DNA from: Dehalococcoidia bacterium
Lineage (GTDB): Bacteria > Chloroflexota > Dehalococcoidia > UBA2979
DNA: 64,000 bases
Assembly (NCBI GenBank): GCA_023228825.1
Contig: JALOAL010000007.1
Coordinates: 1-64,000 of the forward strand
Direction of reading: 5' to 3'
Shown: positions 1-8,246 of the stretch, piece after piece
Layout: every line of letters begins with the position of its first letter
How positions within the stretch are numbered: position 1 is the first letter of the stretch
Notes under the pieces: generated by a model
The model's database searches: none
What the model was told of the DNA's origin: nothing
What the model saw: only the letters and a program-made list of their open reading frames with translations
Position numbers and translations under genes: made by a program

Positions 1-1376
1 TGCTCCGGCACATCGCGGCCGGGCTGATGGAACGGGTGGCGGCCGGTGTGGAGGACACCGCGCTCGTGGTGGTCGATCCCCATCAGGACCTCGCGGAGGC
101 GGTGCTCGCCGCCGTGCCGCCGGCGCTGGTCGACCGCACCGTCTACCTCGACTTCGCCCACCTGGAACGCCCGATCGGCCTCAACCTGATCGACGTCGCC
201 CTGTTCCCCGACCGCGACAAGACGGTCGAGAGCGTCGTCACGATCATGAACCGGCTCTGGCCGGCGAACTGGGGGCCGCGTATGGAGGGCGCGCTGCGCG
301 CGTCGCTCTCGGCGCTGCATGAGATCAACACGCGGCGGTCACGCGTCGACCAGTTCACGTTGCTGGATGTCGCACCATTTCTCACCAACAAGCACTTCCG
401 GGACGAGTTGCTCAAGGAAGTCGAGGACGTCGCCGTCGCGGCGTGGTGGCGCGACAACTTCACGTTCGCGGGACGCGTCCTCCAGCAGCAGACCGCGAAC
501 CCGGTGACGAGCAAGATCGGGCGGTTCACCGTCACTGAGGCGAGCCGCCTCGTGCTCGGTCAACCGCGTTCGACCTTCGACCCACGCTCGATCATTCGCG
601 ACGGCGGCGTGCTCGTGGTCAACACGGCGGTGGGGACGCTCGGGGAGGGTGCGGCGTCGCTGGTCGGCGCCACCGTCCTGAACTTGCTCGGACTCCTGAT
701 CGAGGAGCAGGTCGTGCTGCCGCCCGAAGCGCGCCGCCGCGTCGTCCAGCTCGTCGACGAGTCGAGCACGCTCGGGGCGGTGGACTACCCGCGGATGCTG
801 TCGGAACTCGGGAAGTACGGCGCCTCGTTCACGCTCGTCACGCAGGCCCTCTCGAAGCTGGACACCATCGACCGTGATCTGCTGCCCACCATCCTGGCCA
901 ACAGCGACGGGCTCACGGTCTTCGGCGCCAGCGCCGAGGACGCGCGGCGGCTGCTGCCAGAGCTCGGCGGCGACCTCGAGATCGAGGACGTGGTCTCGCT
1001 CGACGACTTCTCCGCGCACGCCCGCTGGTGGGATGGGTTCGGGCGGCCACCGGCGTTCACCTTCCGCGTCGATCCACCGCCGCCCGCCGACCCTGAGCGG
1101 ACGCGCGCGCTCGCGGAGCGATCGGCCGCGCGCTACGGTCGGCCGCGCGCGCAGGTCATCGAAGAAATCTCGGAGATCCTGGCCGCGCGATTCCCGAAGG
1201 AGACGGGAGACGGCCGGGCACCCCTGACGGCCGAGGAACTCGCATCCGCATCGAAGGCCGATCAGGCCCTCGATGCAGATGCGGGGACGAGTCCCACGGC
1301 ACGGACGGATGCGCCCGAAGGCGGCGGGCCAGTGCGGCCGGTCGCCCGTACGAGGAACCACGGGGGGCGCAAGTGA
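1..1376 (+). CDS. VirD4/TraG-type conjugative coupling ATPase, 5'-truncated by window edge
   Basis: The reading frame is open from the first full codon (position 3) through the first ATG at 27, so the gene begins upstream and this is its C-terminal part, at least 458 codons. The start reads LVVVDPHQDLA, matching the conserved strand after Walker A in VirD4/HerA-like ATPases (usually DPHGD). A Walker B follows (VVQLVDESSTLG), then LSELGKYGASFTLVTQ, the usual sensor-like stretch of coupling proteins, and a FGASAEDARRLLPELG segment. Family role: hexameric membrane ATPase that hands relaxosome DNA to a type IV secretion channel. The downstream gene overlaps by 4 bp (GTGA), so they are coupled. 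Walker A lies outside the window and cannot be checked. The tail after residue ~370 is low complexity. Confidence 0.8.
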   Translation, partial: LRHIAAGLMERVAAGVEDTALVVVDPHQDLAEAVLAAVPPALVDRTVYLDFAHLERPIGLNLIDVALFPDRDKTVESVVTIMNRLWPANWGPRMEGALRASLSALHEINTRRSRVDQFTLLDVAPFLTNKHFRDELLKEVEDVAVAAWWRDNFTFAGRVLQQQTANPVTSKIGRFTVTEASRLVLGQPRSTFDPRSIIRDGGVLVVNTAVGTLGEGAASLVGATVLNLLGLLIEEQVVLPPEARRRVVQLVDESSTLGAVDYPRMLSELGKYGASFTLVTQALSKLDTIDRDLLPTILANSDGLTVFGASAEDARRLLPELGGDLEIEDVVSLDDFSAHARWWDGFGRPPAFTFRVDPPPPADPERTRALAERSAARYGRPRAQVIEEISEILAARFPKETGDGRAPLTAEELASASKADQALDADAGTSPTARTDAPEGGGPVRPVARTRNHGGRK

Positions 1377-3187
1377 GGGAGCAACACGCACTGCTCGCGC
1401 GCGCCCTCGACTGGATCGTGCGGATTCCCCTGAACGGAGAAGCGGAGATTGCGCGATTGGTCGGCGTGGGTGAGTCCGTCGCCCGCCGTCTGATCCTCGC
1501 GCTGGTACGGCTCCGCTGGGTCGAGTCACTCGAGCCGACGTCGACGGAACTGGAGGCACGGCGGCGTTACGTCGTGCGGACGGATGCCGTGGCGGAGCTC
1601 ACCCTTGCGGTCGGAGCAGGGACACTCGCCCACGACCTGCCGATCCGTCTCCGCGACGTGCTGCACCGCGTCACGCAGTTCGAGACCACGGTCGGTGTGG
1701 GGCGCTTGCTTGCTGATCTCGCTGAGCACGTACGCCAGGCAGGAATCGTCGAGTTGGCCGACGGCCGCTCGCTCCCGCTGGCGACGACGGCGCGCGATCG
1801 GTGGTGGCTGACGGGCACGAACGGCTATGGGTGCCTGCGCATGGGCGAACGCTGGGCGCCATTCCTCGTGGCGTGGGATCGGGCGGCCGCACCAGATGAG
1901 CACCGCCGCCGTCGCGTCCGCGCCTGGATTGAGGGGCGGACGACGGCCGCGCGGCCGTGGGGAACGGAGGGCCTGCCGAGCCTGTTGCTGGTTTGCCCGG
2001 GAGAGCGAGAGGAGGCCGTCTGGGAGAAGGCGTTGCTGACGGCAAGCGAGCGGGATCCGTTCGCGGTCCCATCGGTGCTCCTGACCACGCGGGAGGCCCT
2101 CGTGGTGGGCGGAGTCGGCGGGGCGATCTGGCGGCGACCCGGCGATACCCAACCGAGGTTCCTGCTCGGGACACTCGGCTGGGGGGCCCGCCCACCGATC
2201 GCCGCGCCCTGGCTGAGTGACCGCTCTGGCTCGCTCCCCGTGCTGTCATACCGACAGGGCGAGTTCCTCCGAGCATGGGCTGCGACCGAACTCAGGCATC
2301 GTCCGAATGGTCCGATCTGGCGGCGGACCGGGGCAGTCGCCGTCCTCCTCGGCCCGGTGGAGCGCGCGATCGTCGAGTGGATCGCACGCTTCCTGTTACC
2401 TTCGGCCGCTGACCTCGCCCCGATCCTGAATGAACCCATCCCCCTCGTCGAACGAAGGCTCGATGGGTTGGTGCATTGCGACATGATTCGCCAGTACCGG
2501 CATCCAGGGGCCGCGGGTTCAGACGACGAGCAGCTACCCGACCACGGAACGCGCGCGGATCGGTATTTCTTGGGCAGGGGAGGCGAGCAGCTGCTGGCCG
2601 ATCGTGCCGGCGTGCCCGTCGCACTCTTCCGCGAGCACGCCGGGATCAAGCCCCGGAAGCGTGGACCGGACGGGGAGCCTCTCTTCGTGCGTCACGTCGA
2701 GCACACGATTGGTGTGAATCGCGCGGTCGCCCAACTGGCGAGGAACGCTCGCGCCCGAGGGGGCCGACTCGTTGAGATGCGCAGCGACGCCGAATCGGCG
2801 TGGCCCTTCATCCACGGCAGCGATCGCTACTGGATTCGTCCCGATGGCTCGGGGATCCTCCGTGCAGGCGGCTTACTGACTCCGTTCATGCTCGAATACG
2901 ACCGCGGGACGTTGGACGGCGGCGATTTCACGACCAAGTTCGAAGGCTACCAGCACTTCTACGCGAGCCAGGCCTGGCGAGAGCGATACAACCGGGAGCC
3001 CCTCCTGCTGTTCGTCTGCGCCGACACGCGGGCGGCGCGCCGCGTCAGCAACGCCGCGAAGGCCGTGTCGCTCGCGCTCCCCATGCAGATCACCACGGAT
3101 CTGCGGCTCGCTGAGGGCGAACGTGGCTCCGAGGTCTTTGGGCACCCGGTGCTTCCGGATTCCACAACCGCGGAGCAGCAGACATGA
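1373..3187 (+). CDS. Replication-relaxation family protein
   Basis: A 604-residue protein starting at GTG 1373, which overlaps the upstream stop codon. An N-terminal winged-helix-like stretch (residues ~10-60, 'IPLNGEAEIARLVGVGESVARRL' region) may bind DNA. The C-terminal third carries the replication-relaxation signature: HVEHTIGVNRAVAQLA, then WIRPDGSGIL, then FMLEYDRGTLDGGDFTTKF, followed by a strand-rich LLLFVCADT segment. The E-x-DRGT acidic core resembles a PD-(D/E)XK-type fold, as proposed for this family. Such genes sit beside coupling ATPases in actinobacterial and Chloroflexota integrative elements, and are thought to aid plasmid or element replication or relaxation. The middle of the protein (200-400) is not recognised. 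Function is by family only. Confidence 0.75.
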   Translation: MREQHALLARALDWIVRIPLNGEAEIARLVGVGESVARRLILALVRLRWVESLEPTSTELEARRRYVVRTDAVAELTLAVGAGTLAHDLPIRLRDVLHRVTQFETTVGVGRLLADLAEHVRQAGIVELADGRSLPLATTARDRWWLTGTNGYGCLRMGERWAPFLVAWDRAAAPDEHRRRRVRAWIEGRTTAARPWGTEGLPSLLLVCPGEREEAVWEKALLTASERDPFAVPSVLLTTREALVVGGVGGAIWRRPGDTQPRFLLGTLGWGARPPIAAPWLSDRSGSLPVLSYRQGEFLRAWAATELRHRPNGPIWRRTGAVAVLLGPVERAIVEWIARFLLPSAADLAPILNEPIPLVERRLDGLVHCDMIRQYRHPGAAGSDDEQLPDHGTRADRYFLGRGGEQLLADRAGVPVALFREHAGIKPRKRGPDGEPLFVRHVEHTIGVNRAVAQLARNARARGGRLVEMRSDAESAWPFIHGSDRYWIRPDGSGILRAGGLLTPFMLEYDRGTLDGGDFTTKFEGYQHFYASQAWRERYNREPLLLFVCADTRAARRVSNAAKAVSLALPMQITTDLRLAEGERGSEVFGHPVLPDSTTAEQQT

Positions 3188-3393
3188 CGGCATCGAGCCG
3201 GGGGCGTTCCGCTCGACCGCACGAGCCGCTCATTGCCGGTATGACTCCCGGCGAGCGCGCCGCCCTGGCGGCCGACCTCCTCGCGGCCAATCTCCTGGGC
3301 ACGATCGAAGCGGCATTCACGCAGGCCGCGCCCGAACGCGTTGGGGCGTCGGCGGCACCGTCGGGCAGGCCGCCAGCCGAGGATCTCTCGTGA
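3184..3393 (+). CDS. Small hypothetical protein of the mobile element
   Basis: A 69-residue protein whose ATG overlaps the stop of the replication-relaxation gene (ATGA), indicating translational coupling. The middle, MTPGERAALAADLLAANLLGTIEAAF, should form one amphipathic helix; both ends are rich in Pro, Ala and Arg and probably disordered. No family recognised. Its position after the coupling ATPase and relaxation protein suggests a helper of the transfer or replication module; that is inference. Confidence 0.55.
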   Translation: MTASSRGRSARPHEPLIAGMTPGERAALAADLLAANLLGTIEAAFTQAAPERVGASAAPSGRPPAEDLS

Positions 3394-3460
3394 TGAGGCC
3401 GGGTCAGGATGTGGCCGACCGTGCCATCGGCATGAAGCGACGGAATCGGGCGCACGCGCA

Positions 3461-3700
3461 GTGACTGAGCGCGTCCCACGGAGAGGCCAACCGCCGGGAA
3501 CATCTCGACCACCTCCACTGAAGGTGGTGTGGCACACGGGACCGCGCACGCGAGCCTGGGACGAGCTGTGGCAGCGTCTCATCGAAGGACTGGCCGCACG
3601 ATCGGACGCCAGGGACGAGGATTCCGGGTGCTATGATGACCACTCAGAACATGATGACCTGTTCGGTCATTATGACCTATTAGCGGAGGAAGAGCCATGA
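3461..3700 (+). CDS. Small hypothetical protein, possible coding sequence over the toxin-antitoxin operator
   Basis: Reading from GTG 3461 gives 79 residues with a TRAWDELWQRLIEGL segment typical of short proteins in actinobacterial-type integrative elements. Its stop overlaps the ATG of the antitoxin gene (ATGA). The last 20 residues (CYDDHSEHDDLFGHYDLL) have a 6-residue rhythm caused by the 18-bp repeats described separately, so the 3' end may serve mainly as operator DNA. An upstream ATG at 3341 would lengthen it but overlaps the preceding gene out of frame. No RBS is evident. Coding status is uncertain. Confidence 0.45.
   Translation: MTERVPRRGQPPGTSRPPPLKVVWHTGPRTRAWDELWQRLIEGLAARSDARDEDSGCYDDHSEHDDLFGHYDLLAEEEP
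3633..3677. promoter_or_regulatory. Iterated operator of the phd/vapC pair
   Basis: ATGATGACC occurs at 3633-3641 and 3651-3659, and ATTATGACC at 3669-3677: three copies spaced exactly 18 bp. The last copy is part of a perfect palindrome, GGTCAT-T-ATGACC (3665-3677). It ends 19 bp before the antitoxin ATG and just upstream of its Shine-Dalgarno GGAGGA (3685-3690). Phd/YefM antitoxins repress their own operon by binding such short inverted and direct repeats, so an autoregulatory operator is the simplest reading. Confidence 0.65.
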
Positions 3701-4002
3701 CGGCCAAGCACATCAGCATCGCCGAGGCGAAGGCCAGGTTCTCCGCGATGGTCGACGGCGTGCTGCACCGGGGTGAGCATTACCTCATCGAACGTCACGG
3801 GCGCGGCGTGGCCGCGATGGTGAGCATCGATGAACTCGCGCGCCTCGAACGTGGGCGTCCGTCCGCCCCGCTGCCGGCGGGCGCGATGGCGCTCGTAGGG
3901 CTGTGGCACGACGTCCCCGAGTCCGAGATCGATGGCTTGCTCGCGGAGATCCGTGAGAGTCGGGAACGCGACACCGGCCGCCCGGTGGAGCTTGAGGCGT
4001 GA
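3697..4002 (+). CDS. Phd/YefM-family antitoxin
   Basis: A 101-residue protein. The N-terminus, ISIAEAKARFSAMVDGVLHRGEHYLIERHGRGVAAMVSI, is the Phd/YefM DNA-binding fold: a short strand, the 'EAKARFS' helix, then 'ER.GR.VA.MVS'. The C-terminal half is the flexible toxin-binding arm, with WHDVPESEIDGLLAEI as a likely toxin-groove helix. GGAGGA lies 6 bp upstream of ATG. The stop overlaps the toxin's GTG start by 4 bp, the standard antitoxin-first arrangement. It should neutralise the VapC toxin and repress the operon through the repeats upstream. Confidence 0.88.
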   Translation: MTAKHISIAEAKARFSAMVDGVLHRGEHYLIERHGRGVAAMVSIDELARLERGRPSAPLPAGAMALVGLWHDVPESEIDGLLAEIRESRERDTGRPVELEA

Positions 4003-4409
4003 AGTACCTCTTCGACACCGACACGCTGAGCGAGTTGCTTCGGCGCGCGCCATCGACCGCGCTCTTGCGCAGGATGGCAGCAACACCAGTGGACGATCAG
4101 GCGACATCGAGCATCACGGCAGGCGAACTCTGGTACGGCGCCTACCGTGTGCGCGACCGTGCCGCGGACTTGGCCGAGCGGATCGAGCGGACCTTGCTGC
4201 CCAATCTGCCGGTGCTCGCGTTCGACACGGACGCCGCGAGGATCTATGGCCGGCTGCGCGCCGACCTGGAGCGCGCTGGCACTCCGATCGGCGACGCGGA
4301 CATGCGGATCGCCGCCATCGCCCTCGCGCACGATGTCACGGTCGTGACCGGCAACGTGCGTCACTTCGAACGGGTGCGCGACCTCCCCGTGGAGAACTGG
4401 CTTGTATGA
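3999..4409 (+). CDS. vapC: VapC-type PIN-domain ribonuclease toxin
   Basis: A 136-residue PIN domain with the metal-binding acidic residues in place: D6 (YLFDTDTLSE), E43 (TAGELWYGAYR), D100 and D102 (PIGDADMRIAA), plus the TGNVRHFERV motif near the C-terminus. Length is typical for VapC. The GTG start overlaps the antitoxin stop. Family members cleave tRNA or rRNA when freed from antitoxin. Being inside an integrative element next to a recombinase, it most likely stabilises the element. The target RNA cannot be told from sequence. Confidence 0.9.
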   Translation: MKYLFDTDTLSELLRRAPSTALLRRMAATPVDDQATSSITAGELWYGAYRVRDRAADLAERIERTLLPNLPVLAFDTDAARIYGRLRADLERAGTPIGDADMRIAAIALAHDVTVVTGNVRHFERVRDLPVENWLV

Positions 4410-4541
4410 TTCCCTTGGGTCGTGCCGATGGTTGGTAGCGGCCGCGCGGAGCCTCCCCCTTCGACGCTGAACATCGAACCGTGCCGCTACGGCCCCATCC
4501 GTGGTTGGGGCATCATCCCGCGCACGGAAGGGGAGTGGCCG

Positions 4542-5357
4542 ATGACCGCAATGCCACCGTTTCCGGAGGCGCAGATCGAGAGCCTAGCCAGGTTTCTCGG
4601 GGAGTGCGCGACGGGCACGGAGATCTCACGTGTCCTCGCTGATCGGCGCCTCGCGGATAAGTCTGGAGAGTCGACCAAGTGGCGTCGGCTGCACTGGGTC
4701 TTCACTACGGTTCAGCACAGCGATCATGCCGCGAACCGCATTCTTGATTTCATTCAGGGTCTCCTTAGCCCGGCGCGTTTCGTCGGACGCCACGATGAAT
4801 TCGAGCGTATCCGTGCGGACCTGAACGCCCGGCTGGCGTTTGCCGGGCTCGACTTCGGCGCGGACGGGCAGTTCCGCCCGCGCGCGGCTGCGCGCACGCT
4901 CGACGAGGCCGAGGCGCGGGTCCGCACGATTCAGGCGAAGTTCCGCGGTCGGCGCATTCACGCGGAGGTGCTCAAGTACTGCAGCACGGAGTTGATGCAG
5001 GACAACTACTTCCACGCTGTCTTCGAAGCCACGAAGGGCCTCGCTCAGCGAATTCGCGAGATGTCTGGCGTGCAGGCGGATGGGGCGGCGCTGGTCGATC
5101 ACGTCTTCTCTGTGGATCGGCCTGTCCTCGCGCTGAACACCTTGCAGACTGACACCGACAGGTCTGAGCACAAGGGCTTCGCGGCGCTGCTGAAGGGCTG
5201 CTTCGCCGCCGTGCGCAATCCGCTGGCTCATGAGCCGAAGATCCTGTGGGAGGGCGAGGACGACGCGGCCGACTATCTGTCGCTGGTCTCGTTGCTCCAT
5301 CGCAAGCTCGACGACTGCGTGCGGATCCAGCCGGATCAGACGGAGAGGGCCGGATGA
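4542..5357 (+). CDS. TIGR02391-family protein of unknown function
   Basis: A 271-residue protein starting at ATG 4542, preceded by AAGGGGAG. An upstream in-frame ATG (4422) is disfavoured because the extra 40 residues look non-coding. Residues ~150-260 match the TIGR02391 (Ymh) domain: HAEVLKYCSTELMQDNYFHAVFEA, then LLKGCFAAVRNPLAHEPK near the end. The R-N-x-x-A-H element resembles the R-N-x-x-x-H of HEPN-type RNases, so a nuclease role in defence or toxin-antitoxin action is possible but unproven. Its stop overlaps the recombinase ATG (ATGA), so the two are made together. Confidence 0.7.
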   Translation: MTAMPPFPEAQIESLARFLGECATGTEISRVLADRRLADKSGESTKWRRLHWVFTTVQHSDHAANRILDFIQGLLSPARFVGRHDEFERIRADLNARLAFAGLDFGADGQFRPRAAARTLDEAEARVRTIQAKFRGRRIHAEVLKYCSTELMQDNYFHAVFEATKGLAQRIREMSGVQADGAALVDHVFSVDRPVLALNTLQTDTDRSEHKGFAALLKGCFAAVRNPLAHEPKILWEGEDDAADYLSLVSLLHRKLDDCVRIQPDQTERAG

Positions 5358-7021
5358 TGAGAGCGATTGTCTACACCCGCGTGTCGACCGACGCACAGGA
5401 GCGCGACGGGACCTCGCTTGAGACGCAGGAGCGCGCGTGCGTCCAGCTCGCGACGCAGCGCGGTTGGGATGTCGTGCGCTGCATCCGCGACGCCGCCAGC
5501 GGCGGAGCGCTTGAGCGAGACGGGCTTGAGGAACTTCGCGGCATGTTGCGACACGGCGATGCGGACGTTGTCGTCGCCTACGCCGTCGACCGGCTCTCCC
5601 GGAATCAGAACCACATCGGCATCCTGTTCGACGAGTTCGAGCAGGCTGGCATCCAGATGGAGTTCGTCACGGAGCGCTTCGAGGACACGGCGGTCGGCCG
5701 CTTCATCCTGGCGGCGCGTGCGTTTATCGCCGAGGTTGAACGCGAGAAGATCGCCGAGCGCACCATGCGTGGCAAGGAGGAGCGAGCGCGCAGTGGCCGC
5801 ATTCCGCAGGCCACGGGTCGCGGCTTCTTCGGCTACCGGTACGACGCGGCGACGGGGCGCCGCACGGTCGAGGAGGCGCAGGCACGCATCGTTCGCCGGG
5901 CGTTCGAGCAGTTCGCCGGTGGCGCTTCGATCCTGGGGATTACCAACGCGCTGAACGACGAAGGTGTGCCCTCATTCACCGGAGCGACATGGTCCGCGTG
6001 GACCGTCCGCAACATGCTGCGCAATCCGGCGTACGCGGGACGCACGATCTTTCGGCGGACGAAGGCCTCCTACCGCCGCGACCCGATCACCGGGAAGCGA
6101 CACCGCGTCGTCGAGACACGCGATCCCTCGGAGTGGATCGAGGTTCCCGACGCCACACCCGCGATCGTGTCGGATGTGCTCTTCGAGACCGTACAAGATC
6201 GGCTGTCCGATCCCGAACGCCGTCGCGCGGCTCAGCGGAAGTATGACTACCCGCTGGCCGGCACCGTCCGGTGCGACGTCTGTGAAGCGTCGATGGTGGG
6301 ACAGACTTCGCTTGGGAAGTATCGCTACTACCGTTGTCGCCGGGCCTACGCTGGCCCGCACCATGACCGGTGCGCGACGCGGTACGTGCGCGCGACGGAC
6401 CTCGAAGACGCGGTCGTCAGCAAGCTCACCGCTGCGCTTTCAAGTCCGGAAGTTGTTCTGGCTGAGCTGGAACGCGCGGCGAACGGCACCGACACCGGTC
6501 GCAAGCGCAGCGCGGCGACGCAGCGCCTAACGTCGCTGGACAAGCAGCATCAGCGGCTGCTGCGGCTGTACCAACTCGGAGAGGTGGATGACGCCTACCT
6601 CGAGCGGGAGGTGGTGGCGATCCGGGCGCAACGTGCTTCGTTGGAAGCAGCCATCGCTCGGGAGGGCGCGGTGACATCGGTGCCTCTGCCCAGGAACCCT
6701 GAGGAGTTTGCGAGCACCTGCGCGGCGCTGCGAGAGCTCGTACTGGCCGAAGTCGAGGCTGGCAGGCTCAAGCAGATCGCCGAGGCGTTCCAGTTGTCGG
6801 CCCGCATCGCCTGCACGGGTGATCAGACCTCAGGCGTGCTTGAAGGGGTCATTCCGCACAGTTTTGGTGAGAATTTTTCTCACCACTGCACGAACATCGG
6901 CATCACCACGTGGATGAAGCGGTCGTCGCCGACGGGGCGGAGGACGCCGGGGCTTGAGGGGGACGTGGTTTCGATGGCGACGCGGTCGGTGTCGATGACG
7001 TTGAGGACGTCTGTGAGGTAG
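5354..7021 (+). CDS. Large serine recombinase (site-specific integrase)
   Basis: Starts at ATG 5354, overlapping the upstream stop; 555 residues. The resolvase domain (1-~150) has catalytic Ser11 in YTRVSTDAQ and DRLSRN. Next come a recombinase domain (~160-300, RNPAYAGRTIFRR), a zinc ribbon (CDVCEASM ... YYRCRR ... RCATRY), and a coiled coil (~395-450). These are the standard parts of phage and element integrases that join attP and attB without host factors. The last ~46 codons (6880-7021) lie antisense to dnaN, so the end of the protein is probably supplied by host DNA at the integration junction. It is the likely integrase of the element to the left. Confidence 0.9.
   Translation: MMRAIVYTRVSTDAQERDGTSLETQERACVQLATQRGWDVVRCIRDAASGGALERDGLEELRGMLRHGDADVVVAYAVDRLSRNQNHIGILFDEFEQAGIQMEFVTERFEDTAVGRFILAARAFIAEVEREKIAERTMRGKEERARSGRIPQATGRGFFGYRYDAATGRRTVEEAQARIVRRAFEQFAGGASILGITNALNDEGVPSFTGATWSAWTVRNMLRNPAYAGRTIFRRTKASYRRDPITGKRHRVVETRDPSEWIEVPDATPAIVSDVLFETVQDRLSDPERRRAAQRKYDYPLAGTVRCDVCEASMVGQTSLGKYRYYRCRRAYAGPHHDRCATRYVRATDLEDAVVSKLTAALSSPEVVLAELERAANGTDTGRKRSAATQRLTSLDKQHQRLLRLYQLGEVDDAYLEREVVAIRAQRASLEAAIAREGAVTSVPLPRNPEEFASTCAALRELVLAEVEAGRLKQIAEAFQLSARIACTGDQTSGVLEGVIPHSFGENFSHHCTNIGITTWMKRSSPTGRRTPGLEGDVVSMATRSVSMTLRTSVR
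6866..6884. repeat. Perfect palindrome at the element/dnaN junction, candidate attachment site
   Basis: GGTGAGAA-TTT-TTCTCACC, 8-bp arms around a 3-nt centre. On the minus strand the dnaN stop codon TGA (6880-6882) sits inside one arm. It is the only AT-rich break for many bases. Neither strand has a T-run after the stem, so a rho-independent terminator is less likely than an attachment site or a protein-binding site. Serine integrase sites are dyad-symmetric around a 2-bp core, which fits in kind. Confidence 0.45.
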
Positions 7022-8013
7022 CGGCCGTTGAAGGCGATCTTGGACTCCTGGCCTTCGATCACGGCGTCCAGGATGCCTTCGTTGTCGCCAACTTCTTCGG
7101 CGCGGGCGGTGATGAGGAGGCGACCGGGGTCGTTGCCTTCGCCGGGGACGGCCACCACGCGCACGATGCCGGACCCGTCTCGCGCGAAGATCGAGGCGAT
7201 GCGGGTTTCGCGCATGAAGTCTGAGACGTTGACCTCCGTGCGGGTGCCGGAGGTGGCGGGGATCAGTTGGTCGTAGTTCGGGAACGTGCCCTGGATCAGG
7301 TTGGCGATCAGGCGCGCGTGGCCCACGTCGAACTGGACCTGCGTGCCGGTCTGGTTGAACGTGATCTCCACGTCGCCGCCGGCGACCTCCTGTAGCAGTC
7401 GCCCCAACTCGCCGAGGGCGCGCGCGGGGACGATGGCCGTGCGATCGACGTCCGATTCGATGTCCATGGTGTGCACCGAGAGACGGAAGCCGTCCGCGGC
7501 GGCCAGCCGCAGTTGCTTGTCCTTGAATGCGAAGTGCACGCCCGTGAGCACGGGCCGTGAGTCGTCTGTGGCGGCGGCGAAATGGGTCTGGTTGATGCCC
7601 TGGCGCAGGCGTGTCGCCTCGATGCTGATCGGGGTATTGCCCTGCACCGTGGGGATGGGCGGAAAGTCGTCCGGGTCCATGCCGCCGATAGAGGCGGTGT
7701 TGCGGGCACAGGCCAGGCTGACCTGTCGCGAGCGCTCGGCCAGCGTCATGGAGATGGGCAGCCGGGGCAACGTGGCGACGAAGTCCGCCAGCAGGCGGGA
7801 GGGCATGGTGATGGAGCCGGATTCCTCCACGTCCGCCTGGATCGTGTAGGTAATGGCGATGGTCTCCGCGTCCGTGGCGGACAGCGTGATCTGGCCGTCG
7901 GCGGCCTCCACCAGTACGTGCTGGGTGATCGGCAACGTGGTGCGCGCCGGAATGGCGCGCGAAACCGCCGAGAGGCCTCGGTGTAGATCTTCCTGCTGGC
8001 AGGAGAGCCGCAT
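6880..8013 (-). CDS. dnaN: DNA polymerase III beta subunit (sliding clamp)
   Basis: A 377-residue protein of normal clamp length (three repeated domains). Recognisable segments: MRLSCQQEDLHRGLSAVSRAIPARTTLPI at the start (given here in pieces: residues 1-29), LPRLPISM, HFAAATDDSRPVLTGVHF before the middle domain, DGFRLSVHT, and a C-terminus ending VVMPMFVQW, equivalent to the usual M-P-M-R tail. It forms the ring that tethers polymerases to DNA. dnaA, recF and gyrB, its common neighbours, are absent on both sides: an integrative element lies downstream and copper genes are divergent upstream. Confidence 0.95.
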   Translation of the reverse strand: MRLSCQQEDLHRGLSAVSRAIPARTTLPITQHVLVEAADGQITLSATDAETIAITYTIQADVEESGSITMPSRLLADFVATLPRLPISMTLAERSRQVSLACARNTASIGGMDPDDFPPIPTVQGNTPISIEATRLRQGINQTHFAAATDDSRPVLTGVHFAFKDKQLRLAAADGFRLSVHTMDIESDVDRTAIVPARALGELGRLLQEVAGGDVEITFNQTGTQVQFDVGHARLIANLIQGTFPNYDQLIPATSGTRTEVNVSDFMRETRIASIFARDGSGIVRVVAVPGEGNDPGRLLITARAEEVGDNEGILDAVIEGQESKIAFNGRYLTDVLNVIDTDRVAIETTSPSSPGVLRPVGDDRFIHVVMPMFVQW

Positions 8014-8246
8014 CGATCATCCGATCACGCACATGCGCGGTTGGCCGCAAGTATAGGTTCGAGCGAACGCGGAGGCAATGAGTACCCGGGGGCTATTCCA
8101 TGACTTATCGAGGGCCTATCGAGCCCGGTCCCGGGACCTTAGGCCGCCGACGGCCGGGCCCCCTGATGTCGACCAGCCGCGAGGGTTCGCCTAGCGTTGA
8201 CGGCGGTGGTGACAGCAGCGGCAACCGACCTGGAGGCGCCCTCGCG

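Larger units (their letters stand above)
1..6884. mobile_element. Right part of an integrative/conjugative element inserted at the 3' end of dnaN
   Basis: Genes from the coupling ATPase to the serine recombinase all run on the plus strand and mostly overlap by 4 bp. They show less extreme third-position G+C than the flanking chromosome by eye. All are mobile-element families (coupling ATPase, replication-relaxation protein, Phd/VapC, TIGR02391, integrase). The array stops abruptly at the convergent dnaN gene. The left end lies outside the window. The right boundary is placed at the palindrome spanning the dnaN stop codon; the exact attachment core is not determinable here. Confidence 0.7.

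Noticed and set aside
339..1559. Long minus-strand ORF under the coupling ATPase and relaxation genes
   Set aside because: Spans two real genes, rich in Arg/His/Gly with no motif; a high-GC shadow frame. The same applies to many long antisense ORFs in the window.
6866..6884. Palindrome as a rho-independent terminator for dnaN
   Set aside because: The 8-bp stem is AT-rich in its centre and neither strand has a following T-run.
8057..8068. GTTCG-AG-CGAAC dyad upstream of dnaN as a LexA box
   Set aside because: The half-sites are in reverse order (GTTC-N4-GAAC rather than GAAC-N4-GTTC), so it does not match a LexA site.
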